Of a DNA stretch of 64,000 nt, positions 16,263-24,835 are shown piece by piece (position 1 is the stretch's first letter; every line of letters begins with the position of its first letter). A program made the position numbers and the translations under genes. Origin of the DNA: Anaerolineae bacterium (GTDB lineage: Bacteria; Chloroflexota; Anaerolineae; 4572-78; J111); assembly GCA_016931895.1 (NCBI GenBank), contig JAFGDY010000315.1:1-64000 (forward strand), given 5' to 3'. The notes beneath the pieces are model-generated. The model was not told where the DNA came from and ran no database searches. It was given only the letters and a program-made list of their open reading frames with translations.

Positions 16263-17291
16263 ATGAGCGTTGAAGCAACTTACCAACAAATGAAGGCCAA
16301 ACTGAACAAAGTGGTGCCCGATGTTGAATTGCGCTACAAGGCAGAATTGGCTTATCAAATCAACCAACTGAAAAAAGAGAAAAACGCGGTGATTCTGGGG
16401 CATAATTACATGGAACCGGCCCTCTTCCACTCCATCCCTGATTTCACCGGCGACTCCCTGGAATTGGCCCGCAAAGCGGCTACCACCGACAAAGACATCA
16501 TTGTCTTTTGCGGGGTTAAATTTATGGCCGAAACCGCCAAAATTCTCAACCCGGAAAAAACCGTGCTACTGCCTGCCGAAAAAGCGGGCTGTTCCCTGGC
16601 CGCCAGCATTACGGCGGAAGATGTGCGGCAGCTTAAAGCCCAATTTCCCGGCGTGCCGGTGGTAACGTATGTCAACACCTACGCCGACGTTAAAGCCGAG
16701 TGCGACATTTGCTGCACGTCAAGCAATGCCGCCGCTGTGGTTGAATCTCTGAACAGCGATACCGTTATCTTTTTGCCCGATGAGTATCTGGCCCGGAATG
16801 TGGCCAAGGAAACCGGCAAACACATTATCTTCCCCGGCTTCGGCAATGCCATTGATCCTACTCTGGATTATCAAATGATTGGCTGGCATGGTCGGTGTGA
16901 AGTCCACGAAAAGTTTACCGTGCAGGATATTCAAAACGTGCGGCGACAATTCCCGGATGTGGCCATTTTGGCCCACCCGGAATGTCCACCCCAGGTGGTT
17001 GAGGCATCCGATTTTTCGGCCAGCACGTCGGCCATGATCAAATTTGTGCAACAAACCGATAAACCGCAATACCTGCTGCTCACCGAGTGCGCCATGGGCG
17101 ACAATATTGCCGCCGCTAACCCCGATAAAGAAATGTTGCGGCTATGCAGCGTGCGTTGCCCTCACATGAATGAAATTACCCTGGAAGATACGCTCAATGC
17201 CCTCATATTAAACCGCTATGTGATTGAGGTGCCGGAAGATATCCGTGTCCGGGCCGCCAAATCTGTGGAGCGGATGATAGCGATTGGATAA
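16263..17291 (+). CDS. nadA: Quinolinate synthase
   Basis: 342 aa; GTGAGG precedes ATG 16263. It condenses iminoaspartate with dihydroxyacetone phosphate to quinolinate using a [4Fe-4S] cluster. Seen: LGHNYMEPALFHSIPDFTGD, FCGVKFMAETAKILNPEKTV, LPAEKAGCSLA with the first cluster-type Cys, TYVNTYADVKAECDICCTSS, LAHPECPPQV and TECAMGDNIA, which contain the remaining cysteines of the family. The 70-base gap after nadC contains no terminator. The gene ends 3 bases before nadB. Confidence 0.96.
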   Translation: MSVEATYQQMKAKLNKVVPDVELRYKAELAYQINQLKKEKNAVILGHNYMEPALFHSIPDFTGDSLELARKAATTDKDIIVFCGVKFMAETAKILNPEKTVLLPAEKAGCSLAASITAEDVRQLKAQFPGVPVVTYVNTYADVKAECDICCTSSNAAAVVESLNSDTVIFLPDEYLARNVAKETGKHIIFPGFGNAIDPTLDYQMIGWHGRCEVHEKFTVQDIQNVRRQFPDVAILAHPECPPQVVEASDFSASTSAMIKFVQQTDKPQYLLLTECAMGDNIAAANPDKEMLRLCSVRCPHMNEITLEDTLNALILNRYVIEVPEDIRVRAAKSVERMIAIG

Positions 17292-17294
17292 AAA

Positions 17295-18869
17295 ATGACT
17301 AACGACTATATTGAAACCGAAGTGCTGATCATTGGCTGCGGCATTGCCGGCGGCACCGCCGCCCTGCAATTGGCCGACGCCGGGGTCCAGGTGACGGTGG
17401 CCACCCGTACCTGGAAACCCCTGGAAACCAACACCTACTATGCCCAGGGAGGCATTATCTATCGCGGTGCCGACGATTCGCCGGAATTGCTGATTGAAGA
17501 CTTGAATCGGGCCGGGGCGGGACACTGCAACCCGGAGGCGGTTGCGATTTTGGCTCAAGAAGGGCCGGACCTGGTGCGGCAAATTTTGATTGACAAAGTG
17601 AACGTCCCCTTTGACCGCACCTCGGATGGGGAGTTGGCCATGATCCGGGAAGGCAGCCACTCCGCCGCCCGCATTTTGCACGCCACCGACGCCACCGGCC
17701 GGGCCATCGAGCTAGAATTGCTCAAAATCTTGACCAAACACCCCCGGGTTACATTTCTCACCGGCCATACTGCGGTTGACTTGCTCACACCGGCCCACCA
17801 CTCCCGGAACCGGCTGGCTATCTACGAGCCACACTCGTGTGTGGGAGCCTATGTATTGGACCAGGCAAGAGAAAAAGTAATTCGTTGTCTGGCCCAAAAA
17901 ACCATCTTGGCCACCGGTGGCCTGGGCCAAATTTTCCTACGCTCCACCAATCCCTCCGGGGCGCGGGGAGACGGCCTGGCCATGGCTTATCGAGCCGGAG
18001 CGCGAGTGATCAACTGTGAATTTGTGCAGTTTCACCCGACCACGTTTTACCGTCCGCCGGCCCCGCACTTCCTCATCTCCGAAGCCGTGCGCGGCGCAGG
18101 AGCGCGTTTAGTAGATGAAAACGGCGAGCCGTTCATGCAAAAATACGACCCGGAGTGGAAAGACCTGGCCCCCCGTGATGTGGTTTCCCGCAGCATGCAC
18201 CAGGAAATGCTAGAACGAGACGTGCATAATCTATACCTGGATCTGCGCTCTTACATCCCGGTAGATAAAATTCAAGAAAAATTTCCTAACATTTACGAAA
18301 GCTGCCTGGCGCAGGGGGTAGACATTACCCGCGATTTGGTGCCGGTGGTGCCTGCGGCGCACTATTTTGGCGGCGGCGTTTGGACGGATAAGTGGGGGCA
18401 AAGCACTATCAACAATCTTTACGCGGTAGGCGAAGTGGCTTGCACCGGCGTGCATGGAGCCAATCGCCTGGCCAGCGCCTCGCTGTTGGAAGGCGTCACC
18501 TGGGGCTACCGCGCGGCGCAGCGCATTATTGAACGCAAGCTGGGCCGGCAAGCCCCGCCTGATCTGGCCGATATCCCTCCCTGGCAGGATACCGGTCTCG
18601 ACCCACCGGACCCGGCCCTCATCAGCCAAGATATGACGGCCATCAAAAACATTATGTGGAACTACGTGGGCCTGGTACGCACCACCCCCCGCCTGAAACG
18701 AGCCATGAGCGAACTCCGCCACCTGGAAGTGGAGATTGAAAACTTCTACCGCGCCTCCCGCCTTACCGACGGGCTGGTTGGCCTGCGTAACGCTGTTCGC
18801 GCGGCCATTATTGTTACCACTGCGGCGTGGGAGAACAAAAGGAGTATGGGGTGCCACTACCGCATCTAA
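17295..18869 (+). CDS. nadB: L-aspartate oxidase
   Basis: 524 aa. It oxidises L-aspartate to iminoaspartate with FAD for NadA. Rossmann FAD site [20 protein letters not shown], substrate/flavin segments [45 protein letters not shown] with FVQFHPT, then [10 protein letters not shown] and [19 protein letters not shown] with [10 protein letters not shown]. The C-terminal helical domain is about 20 residues shorter than in E. coli. The stretch resembles fumarate reductase flavoprotein too, but the operon with nadA and nadC settles it. Its end overlaps cobO. Confidence 0.94.
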   Translation: MTNDYIETEVLIIGCGIAGGTAALQLADAGVQVTVATRTWKPLETNTYYAQGGIIYRGADDSPELLIEDLNRAGAGHCNPEAVAILAQEGPDLVRQILIDKVNVPFDRTSDGELAMIREGSHSAARILHATDATGRAIELELLKILTKHPRVTFLTGHTAVDLLTPAHHSRNRLAIYEPHSCVGAYVLDQAREKVIRCLAQKTILATGGLGQIFLRSTNPSGARGDGLAMAYRAGARVINCEFVQFHPTTFYRPPAPHFLISEAVRGAGARLVDENGEPFMQKYDPEWKDLAPRDVVSRSMHQEMLERDVHNLYLDLRSYIPVDKIQEKFPNIYESCLAQGVDITRDLVPVVPAAHYFGGGVWTDKWGQSTINNLYAVGEVACTGVHGANRLASASLLEGVTWGYRAAQRIIERKLGRQAPPDLADIPPWQDTGLDPPDPALISQDMTAIKNIMWNYVGLVRTTPRLKRAMSELRHLEVEIENFYRASRLTDGLVGLRNAVRAAIIVTTAAWENKRSMGCHYRI

Positions 18870-19405
18870 ACCGCCAGGCCCGCCGGGAAAAAGGGCTGGT
18901 CATCGTTAACACCGGCCAGGGCAAAGGCAAAACCACTGCCGCCCTGGGCGCCATGCTCCGCGCCTGGGGCCGGGGGATGAAAGTGGGGGTCATCCAATTT
19001 CTCAAACACGAAAAAGCCCGCTTTGGCGAAATCAAAGCCGGCGAAAAAATGGGCATTGACTGGATTTCCACCGGCGATGGATTCACCTGGGTCAGTCAAG
19101 ATATGGATCAAACCGAGGCCAGAGCGATCCACGGCTGGCAACTGGCCCAAGAACGCATCGCCCGCGGTAACTATGACCTTTTGATTTTAGATGAGTTTAC
19201 CTATCCCCTCCACTACGAATGGCTGGATACAAACGCCGTGATTGAATGGCTCAAAGCCAATAAACCTCCTATGCTGCACCTCATCATCACCGGGCGTCAC
19301 GCCCCGGCAGCCCTGATTGAGTATGCGGATTTAGTTACTGAGATGCAAGAGATTAAGCACCCCTACCAGGAAGGCCTTAAAGCCCAGCCAGGAATTGAAT
19401 TTTAG
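18851..19405 (+). CDS. cobO: Cob(I)yrinic acid a,c-diamide adenosyltransferase
   Basis: 184 aa from GTG 18851, six bases after AAGGAG and inside the end of nadB; GTG at 18827 is possible but lacks a ribosome site. It transfers the adenosyl group of ATP to cob(I)alamin or cobinamide (BtuR/CobA/CobO family). P-loop variant [14 protein letters not shown], then [29 protein letters not shown] (Walker B-like) and ITGRHAP. The final residues [15 protein letters not shown] are the typical family end. Linking it to the NAD operon ties corrinoid adenosylation to NaMN supply. Confidence 0.93.
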   Translation: MPLPHLNRQARREKGLVIVNTGQGKGKTTAALGAMLRAWGRGMKVGVIQFLKHEKARFGEIKAGEKMGIDWISTGDGFTWVSQDMDQTEARAIHGWQLAQERIARGNYDLLILDEFTYPLHYEWLDTNAVIEWLKANKPPMLHLIITGRHAPAALIEYADLVTEMQEIKHPYQEGLKAQPGIEF

Positions 19406-19477
19406 ACTCCGGCTACTTGGGAGATGATCATCAACCGCATAGAAGCAGGTTGAATTTACATTGGGTATGGTCCCATC

Positions 19478-19507
19478 AAAACCCTACCGCTTAATGGCTA
19501 GGGTTTT
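19478..19507 (+). terminator. Hairpin after cobO
   Basis: AAAACCCTA (19478-19486) pairs perfectly with TAGGGTTTT (19499-19507), loop of 12. It follows cobO by 73 bases and ends in TTTT, so it is probably the terminator of nadCAB-cobO. Confidence 0.65.
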
Positions 19508-19625
19508 GCTAGTTTTAACGGCGACTCGCTGCTTACCAGGAGAGATGTTGACGCTTCTCTTTTTAACCGTTGTGTACTATAATTTGGGGCGCAAAGTAAA
19601 TAATTTTTCGAGTTAATATTTCAAC

Positions 19626-20576
19626 TTGCCAGATTGGGTGACACATCTTGGGACAACTTATCTTGCCACGCACACTACCCTGCGCTTGAATCCGGGTTTA
19701 AGGCGATGGGTGGATGTGCGTTACCTATTATTAGGCGCACTTCTGCCGGATGCTACCCGCTTCACCATTATCTTGGTTGATGTGCTGGATTGGCCGGCGA
19801 TCTCCACCTTCACCTACTTCATCCCGTTTCACAGCCTGCTCATCGTGGCCCTCCTGGCCGGAACAATAGCCCTGCTTATGCCAGCAGCAGGAAAAAACTG
19901 TTGCCGCGCTTTTGTCCTGATTCTGGCCGGCGCAATTGCTCATTTGTTGCTGGACGATCTGGAAGGCTGGGTGGGATGCGGCAGCACCACCTTTTATCCA
20001 TTTTATTTTGGCAAGCCGCTAAACGGCTGGAATAGTGAAGGTGGTTTTGCCACATTTCTGTTGATTGTTTCGGCCCTGGCCATAGGGATTGCCTTGAGCC
20101 AACGCCAACGCCCGCCGGCGATTTCGCTGCAACTAACCCGCAAGCGAGTAGAGGGCGCTGCGGCTCTGCTCATCATGGCCCTGATCCTGCCTTTGTTTTT
20201 TCGAGAATGGATGATTGAGCGCAACGCCTACTTTTTGGGCTTTGTCCTCAATCCACCCGCTTTTGAAGGGCAGAGCGTTGAACTATGCTTTAGCGAGGTG
20301 ATTGTGGCTGAACCGTTGACCATTGAAGAATTCGACACTCCATTTGTCCTGGACACTCCCCCCACCTTTGCCAAAGGAGAATGGTTAAGCGTGCGGGGGA
20401 TTTACCAGGATGGGGTGATTCATCCCACCACCTTAATCCGGCATCAAGGTTTTTCGGATGTAATTTTGTCTTTAGCCGCTATCGTTGCTTTTGGGTTTTT
20501 GATGTTTGATTTTAGAGATTTGAAAATCCTTGGCTGGCATAACTTGTGGCCGCGGTCGGGTAAAACTCAAACTTGA
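19626..20576 (+). CDS. YdjM/DUF457-like membrane-bound hydrolase homologue
   Basis: 316 aa, TTG start (LPDWVTHL). The N-terminus DWVTHLGTTYLA, then LLLGALLPDATRF, FHSLLIVALLAG and IAHLLLDDLEGW supply the His/Asp pattern of the DUF457/YdjM (LexA-regulated, metal-dependent hydrolase-like) family, with five to six membrane helices. A less conserved C-terminal beta-rich segment (about 205-285) and a last helix are added. Biochemical function of the family is unknown. A TATAAT at 19578-19583 lies ahead, without a good -35. The next small gene follows in 14 bases. Confidence 0.65.
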   Translation: MPDWVTHLGTTYLATHTTLRLNPGLRRWVDVRYLLLGALLPDATRFTIILVDVLDWPAISTFTYFIPFHSLLIVALLAGTIALLMPAAGKNCCRAFVLILAGAIAHLLLDDLEGWVGCGSTTFYPFYFGKPLNGWNSEGGFATFLLIVSALAIGIALSQRQRPPAISLQLTRKRVEGAAALLIMALILPLFFREWMIERNAYFLGFVLNPPAFEGQSVELCFSEVIVAEPLTIEEFDTPFVLDTPPTFAKGEWLSVRGIYQDGVIHPTTLIRHQGFSDVILSLAAIVAFGFLMFDFRDLKILGWHNLWPRSGKTQT

Positions 20577-20590
20577 GGGGAGTAATTTTT

Positions 20591-20797
20591 ATGAACCTGG
20601 AAAAAAAACTTAAACGTAGTATTTTGATTGGCGCGCTCATTGGCGCGGTGCTGGGAGCCGGAACCGCTTACCTGTTGCTCACCGCCCCTTCGGATGAAAA
20701 CGTTGATGAACCCATTACGGGCAAGGAGTTGCTGGGTTTGACCAGTTTAGCCGCCCTCCTGGTGCGGCGAATGGACAACCTGCGCCGTAAGTTATAG
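20591..20797 (+). CDS. Small one-helix membrane protein
   Basis: 68 aa from ATG 20591 after GGGGAG. A basic N-terminus (LEKKLKRS) is followed by one glycine-rich helix, ILIGALIGAVLGAGTAYLLL, with G-x3-G spacing that favours helix packing, then an acidic linker and a basic tail. No family recognised. Probably cotranscribed with the DUF457-like gene. Confidence 0.6.
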   Translation: MNLEKKLKRSILIGALIGAVLGAGTAYLLLTAPSDENVDEPITGKELLGLTSLAALLVRRMDNLRRKL

Positions 20798-20818
20798 CAA
20801 AACAAAATAGAAAATAAG

Positions 20819-20866
20819 AATTAGAAATTGAAAGCGGAGTCCACAGCCTGCTTTCAATTTCTAATT
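20819..20866. repeat. 17-bp perfect inverted repeat before argG
   Basis: The arms 20819-20835 and 20850-20866 are perfect reverse complements (AATTAGAAATTGAAAGC and its complement), loop 14. A further TTCTAATTT copy follows. It fills the spacer before argG and may terminate transcription, bind a regulator, or be one of the AT-rich short repeats of this genome. Confidence 0.6.
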
Positions 20867-20892
20867 TCTAATTTGAACCCCCTGGAGAAAAA

Positions 20893-22179
20893 ATGGCTAA
20901 AAATCAAAAAGAACAAAAAATCGCCCCTCAAATAAAAAAAGTAGTGCTGGCCTATTCTGGCGGATTGGATACCAGCATTATTGTGCCCTGGCTAAAAAAC
21001 AATTACGGCTGCGAGGTCATCTGTATGTGCGCCAACCTGGGCCAGGCCGAAGAACTGGACGGCCTGGAAGAAAAAGCTCTGGCCTCCGGCGCCGGCAAGT
21101 GCTACGTGGAAGACCTGCGGGAAGAGTTCATCACCCAATACATTTTCCCCACCGTGCGAGCCGGCGCGGTGTATGAGCGCAAATATCTGCTGGGCACCAG
21201 CTTTGCTCGGCCGCTCATTGCCCGGCGGCAGGTTGAAATTGCCGCCCTCGAGGGAGCCGATGCGGTGAGCCACGGGGCCACCGGCAAGGGAAACGACCAA
21301 GTGCGCTTTGAATTGACCTATCAGGCCCTCAACCCCAAACTGCACGTCATCGCCCCCTGGCGCGAGTGGAATATTGTTTCTCGAGAGGACGCCCTGGATT
21401 ACGCCGTTGAGTACAACGTGCCGGTGGCAGCTACTGGCAAATCCATCTATAGCCGGGACCGCAACATCTGGCACATCAGCCACGAAGGCGGTATCCTGGA
21501 AGACCCCTGGCAAGAGCCGGAGCAAGAGATGTACCAACTCACCGTTGAGCCGGAAGATGCGCCTGATCAGCCAGAATACGTGGAGCTTGATTTTCAAGAA
21601 GGCGTTCTCAAAAAGATTGACGGCGTGGCCATGGGGCCAATCAGCTTGCTGGGTAAATTGAACCAACTCGGCGGGCGGCACGGTATTGGCCGGGTTGACA
21701 TTGTCGAAAATCGGCTGGTGGGGATGAAAAGCCGGGGCGTGTACGAAACCCCCGGCGGCACCATTTTGTTGGAAGCGCATCAAGCCCTGGAGCAGTTGTG
21801 CCTGGACAAAGAAACACTCCATTACAAACAACAAATTGCCCTCAAATACGCGGAGCTGGTTTACAACGGCCAATGGTATACACCCCTGCGGGAAGCGTTT
21901 GACGCTTTTGTCAACGCCACCCAGCGCAATATGACCGGCACCGTCCGCCTAAAACTGTACAAAGGAAGCGTCATCCTGGCCGGGCGCCGGTCGCCCTACA
22001 GCCTCTACCGCGAAGATTTTGCCACCTTTGGCGAAGAAGATGTTTACGACCAAAAAGATGCGGAAGGTTTCATCAAACTCTTTGGCCTGCCTATGAAAGT
22101 AGAAGCCATGCTGGACATCGAGGGGGTCAGGCGTGGCCTGTATGAGGAGCCGGATTACAGCAAGTTCAAACGAGATTAA
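20893..22179 (+). CDS. argG: Argininosuccinate synthase
   Basis: 428 aa. It joins citrulline and aspartate with ATP to argininosuccinate. N-type ATP pyrophosphatase loop [18 protein letters not shown] (residues 17-34), then [52 protein letters not shown] and [15 protein letters not shown]. About 12 polar residues precede the usual start; ATG 20893 has GGAG ahead. The C-terminus ([18 protein letters not shown]) is somewhat longer than the family norm of about 400. argH follows after a 262-base repeat-bearing spacer. Confidence 0.96.
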   Translation: MAKNQKEQKIAPQIKKVVLAYSGGLDTSIIVPWLKNNYGCEVICMCANLGQAEELDGLEEKALASGAGKCYVEDLREEFITQYIFPTVRAGAVYERKYLLGTSFARPLIARRQVEIAALEGADAVSHGATGKGNDQVRFELTYQALNPKLHVIAPWREWNIVSREDALDYAVEYNVPVAATGKSIYSRDRNIWHISHEGGILEDPWQEPEQEMYQLTVEPEDAPDQPEYVELDFQEGVLKKIDGVAMGPISLLGKLNQLGGRHGIGRVDIVENRLVGMKSRGVYETPGGTILLEAHQALEQLCLDKETLHYKQQIALKYAELVYNGQWYTPLREAFDAFVNATQRNMTGTVRLKLYKGSVILAGRRSPYSLYREDFATFGEEDVYDQKDAEGFIKLFGLPMKVEAMLDIEGVRRGLYEEPDYSKFKRD

Positions 22180-22293
22180 CCTTTTGCGCCTCTCAAATAC
22201 AAATACAAAACCGCCATGACGCAGGAGTAAACATGCGCGGTATAGCTTTGAAATTTTGGGATGATTCATAACTCTGTTGACGCTTTTTCACCT

Positions 22294-22375
22294 GACGAAC
22301 GACAAACGACCATTGACGAACAAAAATAGCCGGATGTCCGCCATTTTCTTGTCGTTGGTCATTGGTCGTTCGTCG
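22294..22375. repeat. Inverted heptamer arrays before argH
   Basis: The left arm (about 22294-22321) is built of GACGAAC, GACAAAC, GACCATT and GACGAAC units; the right arm (22351-22375) is GTCGTTG, GTCATTG, GTCGTTC, GTCG. They are near reverse complements and can fold into a long imperfect hairpin around a 29-base loop. Bases 22267-22304 repeat in reverse the block at 37-74. Confidence 0.7.
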
Positions 22376-22441
22376 AAAGTGTAAAATTAATTCTTGTGTT
22401 TTATGAACCATTCCGAATTTTTTACTGGATTTGAGACTCAA

Positions 22442-23836
22442 ATGACCCAACTCTGGGGAGGCCGCTTTAGCGGCGTTACCAACGCGCTCATGCGCCAATT
22501 TCAAGACAGTATCTATTTTGACCTTCGCCTTTGGGAAGCCGACCTAGACGGCAGCGTGGCCTATGCCAGAGCATTGGCCCGCGCCGGAGTTATTACCCAG
22601 GCCGAAGCCGACGCACTACAAAATGGATTGGCGCAAATTCGAGCCGAATTTTCCCAGGATCGTTTTGTGTTAAAAGACGGCGACGAGGACATCCACACCG
22701 CGGTAGAACGCCGCCTTAAAGAGTTGGTTGGCGAGGCGGCGGGTAAGCTGCACACGGGGCGATCGCGCAACGACCAGGTGGCTACCGATACCCGGCTGTG
22801 GTTGAAACGGCAAATCGTCGCGCTCCGAACCCATCTGACCAATCTACAACAGGCTATTCTGGCCAAAGCCGATGAACACATTGATGTGATTATGCCCGGT
22901 TACACCCATTTACAGCAGGCTCAACCGGTGCGCCTGTCTCACTGGCTGCTCAGCTACGCCTGGATGCTGCAACGCGATAAAGAACGGCTGGACGACCTGA
23001 CCTGCCGGGTGGACGTGCTGCCCCTGGGCAGCGCCGCCCTGGCCGGCAATCCCTTTGCCCTTGACCGCCAATTTCTGGCCGCTGAGCTGGGCTTTGCCGC
23101 CATCTCGGCTAATAGCATGGACGCCGTGGGCGACCGGGATTACCTGGTGGAATTCCTCAGTTGGGCCGGCCTGCTGCAAATCCATCTTAGCCGATTGGCC
23201 GAGGATTTGATCATCTACAGCAGCCAGGAATTTGGCTTTGTGGAGATTGACGATGCCTACGCCACCGGCTCCAGCATTATGCCCCAGAAAAAGAATCCCG
23301 ACTCGCTGGAACTAATCCGGGGCAAAACTGGGCGGGTGGTTGGCGCGTTGACCGGCCTGCTGACCATGCTCAAAGGCATGCCCTCAACCTACAACAAAGA
23401 TCTACAGGAAGACAAAGAACTTCTCTTTGATACAGTGGATACGCTCAACATGACTCTGCCCATTGCCACGGGCGTCATTGCCACCCTCAAAGTCAATGAG
23501 GCCCGCATCTACGAAGCGATGGACAGCACCATGCTGGCCACGGAACTGGCCGATTACCTGGCCGGCAAAGGGATGTCCTTCCGCGAGGCGCATCACCTGG
23601 TAGGCCAAATTGTACAGCAGGCCCTCGCCCTGGAACAATCGCTTGACTCATTTCCCTTGACCGCCTATCAACAATTCAGCCAACTTTTTGACCATGAGGT
23701 CTACGAGTGGCTCACGTTCAAACATGCCGCCGACCGACGCGCGATTCCCGGCGGCACGGGTGAGGCTGCCGTACGCGAGCAGCTTACTTCACTGCGGGAG
23801 CTAGTAGAAACAAAAACAAAAGTGAAGGCGACATGA
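22442..23836 (+). CDS. argH: Argininosuccinate lyase
   Basis: 464 aa from ATG 22442, the start that matches the family beginning (TQLWGGRFSG); a frame-open ATG at 22394 adds 16 residues. It splits argininosuccinate to arginine and fumarate. Seen: DEDIHTAVERRLKELVG with KLHTGRSRNDQVATD, YTHLQQAQPVRLSHWLL, and the signature loop GSSIMPQKKNPDSLELIRG with the catalytic Ser. Length is normal; no strong ribosome site is visible. Its stop overlaps the next gene (ATGA). Confidence 0.95.
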   Translation: MTQLWGGRFSGVTNALMRQFQDSIYFDLRLWEADLDGSVAYARALARAGVITQAEADALQNGLAQIRAEFSQDRFVLKDGDEDIHTAVERRLKELVGEAAGKLHTGRSRNDQVATDTRLWLKRQIVALRTHLTNLQQAILAKADEHIDVIMPGYTHLQQAQPVRLSHWLLSYAWMLQRDKERLDDLTCRVDVLPLGSAALAGNPFALDRQFLAAELGFAAISANSMDAVGDRDYLVEFLSWAGLLQIHLSRLAEDLIIYSSQEFGFVEIDDAYATGSSIMPQKKNPDSLELIRGKTGRVVGALTGLLTMLKGMPSTYNKDLQEDKELLFDTVDTLNMTLPIATGVIATLKVNEARIYEAMDSTMLATELADYLAGKGMSFREAHHLVGQIVQQALALEQSLDSFPLTAYQQFSQLFDHEVYEWLTFKHAADRRAIPGGTGEAAVREQLTSLRELVETKTKVKAT

Positions 23837-24702
23837 ACAGACATAGACCAAACAGAGCCCGTTTTATGAGACAACATCACAGACCAGACTGGCATCGTTT
23901 TTTAAAAAAATACCGCGGCCAAATTAACGTCGTTATTATGCTAGCGGCCATCAACCTGTTTACAGGAATCATGTCGGGTGAGTTTTGGCCCTGGTTTTTG
24001 ATCCCTGCCTTCTTCATTATGGGCTTGCCCATGATCCAAGATGCGGCCAACCTCCTGCTGGGCGAAGAAGAAGATGAGGAAGAAGAAGCTGGGGAAGAAG
24101 AGGCCAGGCAAGAATCCAGGGAGCAACCGGCCGCGGTAGAACCGGCCCGCACCCAAAAACATCAAGTTAGCCCGGCCATTCAGGCTCATCTGGACAAAGC
24201 CCGCATTTACAAAGAACAAATCGAAGCCTATATCCAGGCCACTGCCGACCCGCACAGCCAGGCCCGGCTGCAAGATTTATCAAACCAGATTCAGGAGTGG
24301 ACCCAAGCTATCGAGGAGATGGCTACCCGGATTGACCGCTTTCAACAAAACCGCGTCATTCGCCAGGATTTGGAAACGGTTCCCGACTCCATTGAAAAAC
24401 TGGAGGCTCAACTGGCGGGTGAAACAGACGAAACCCTTCGCGCCGAACTGGCCCGCACCCTGGCCAACCGTAAAAACCAACTCGTCACCCTGCAACGGCT
24501 GCAAAACACCATGCGGCAGGCTGAGATAAAAATCGAGAGCACCCTTGCCTCCCTGGGCACTATCTATTCGCAGCTACTCACCAGCCAATCTACCGACCAT
24601 GTGGCCGATTATAGTCGCCTGTCGGCTGAAGTGAATGAAGAAGTACGTACCCTACAAGACCATCTGGAAGCCCTGGAAGAGGTCAAACTGGGGCGATCAT
24701 AA
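23833..24702 (+). CDS. 2TM plus coiled-coil protein of unknown function
   Basis: 289 aa, start overlaps the argH stop. Basic N-terminus with HRPNRARFMRQHH, a 2TM-like unit (residues 33-75), an acidic run (EEEDEEEEAGEEEARQ, about 76-95), then a long alpha-helical region (about 115-285) with heptad-like spacing and many Gln, Glu and Leu. It looks like the 2TM-domain proteins (PF13239-like) with a cytoplasmic coiled coil. No catalytic motif is seen. Coupling to argH may be only positional. Confidence 0.65.
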   Translation: MNRHRPNRARFMRQHHRPDWHRFLKKYRGQINVVIMLAAINLFTGIMSGEFWPWFLIPAFFIMGLPMIQDAANLLLGEEEDEEEEAGEEEARQESREQPAAVEPARTQKHQVSPAIQAHLDKARIYKEQIEAYIQATADPHSQARLQDLSNQIQEWTQAIEEMATRIDRFQQNRVIRQDLETVPDSIEKLEAQLAGETDETLRAELARTLANRKNQLVTLQRLQNTMRQAEIKIESTLASLGTIYSQLLTSQSTDHVADYSRLSAEVNEEVRTLQDHLEALEEVKLGRS

Positions 24703-24747
24703 CCATAAATTTCTCAGCCGCCAAGTTTTATATTTTTCACTCTCTGG

Positions 24748-24799
24748 TATAATACCAATGGTTACGAAAGGGGAAAAATGAAAATATCTCCCCTTTTTT
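24748..24799 (+). promoter_or_regulatory. Extended -10 promoter followed at once by a hairpin and T-run
   Basis: TGGTATAAT (extended -10 box, TATAAT at 24748-24753) is followed by AAAGGGG (24767-24773), a 16-base loop and CCCCTTT with six T (24790-24799). The hairpin would form within the first 40 bases of the transcript. It is either the terminator of the upstream gene or an attenuator of the peptidase gene. Confidence 0.45.
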
Positions 24800-24835
24800 A
24801 TTGTTTGACCCTTACGGTCACATCGAGAAGGAAGA

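Noticed and set aside
19549-19583. Full promoter before the DUF457-like gene
   Set aside because: TATAAT at 19578 is good but the only -35-like TTGACG is 24 bases away.
20992-21873. Minus-strand frame of 293 codons
   Set aside because: It lies entirely antisense to argG, has no family pattern, and its third-position composition mirrors the argG codons.
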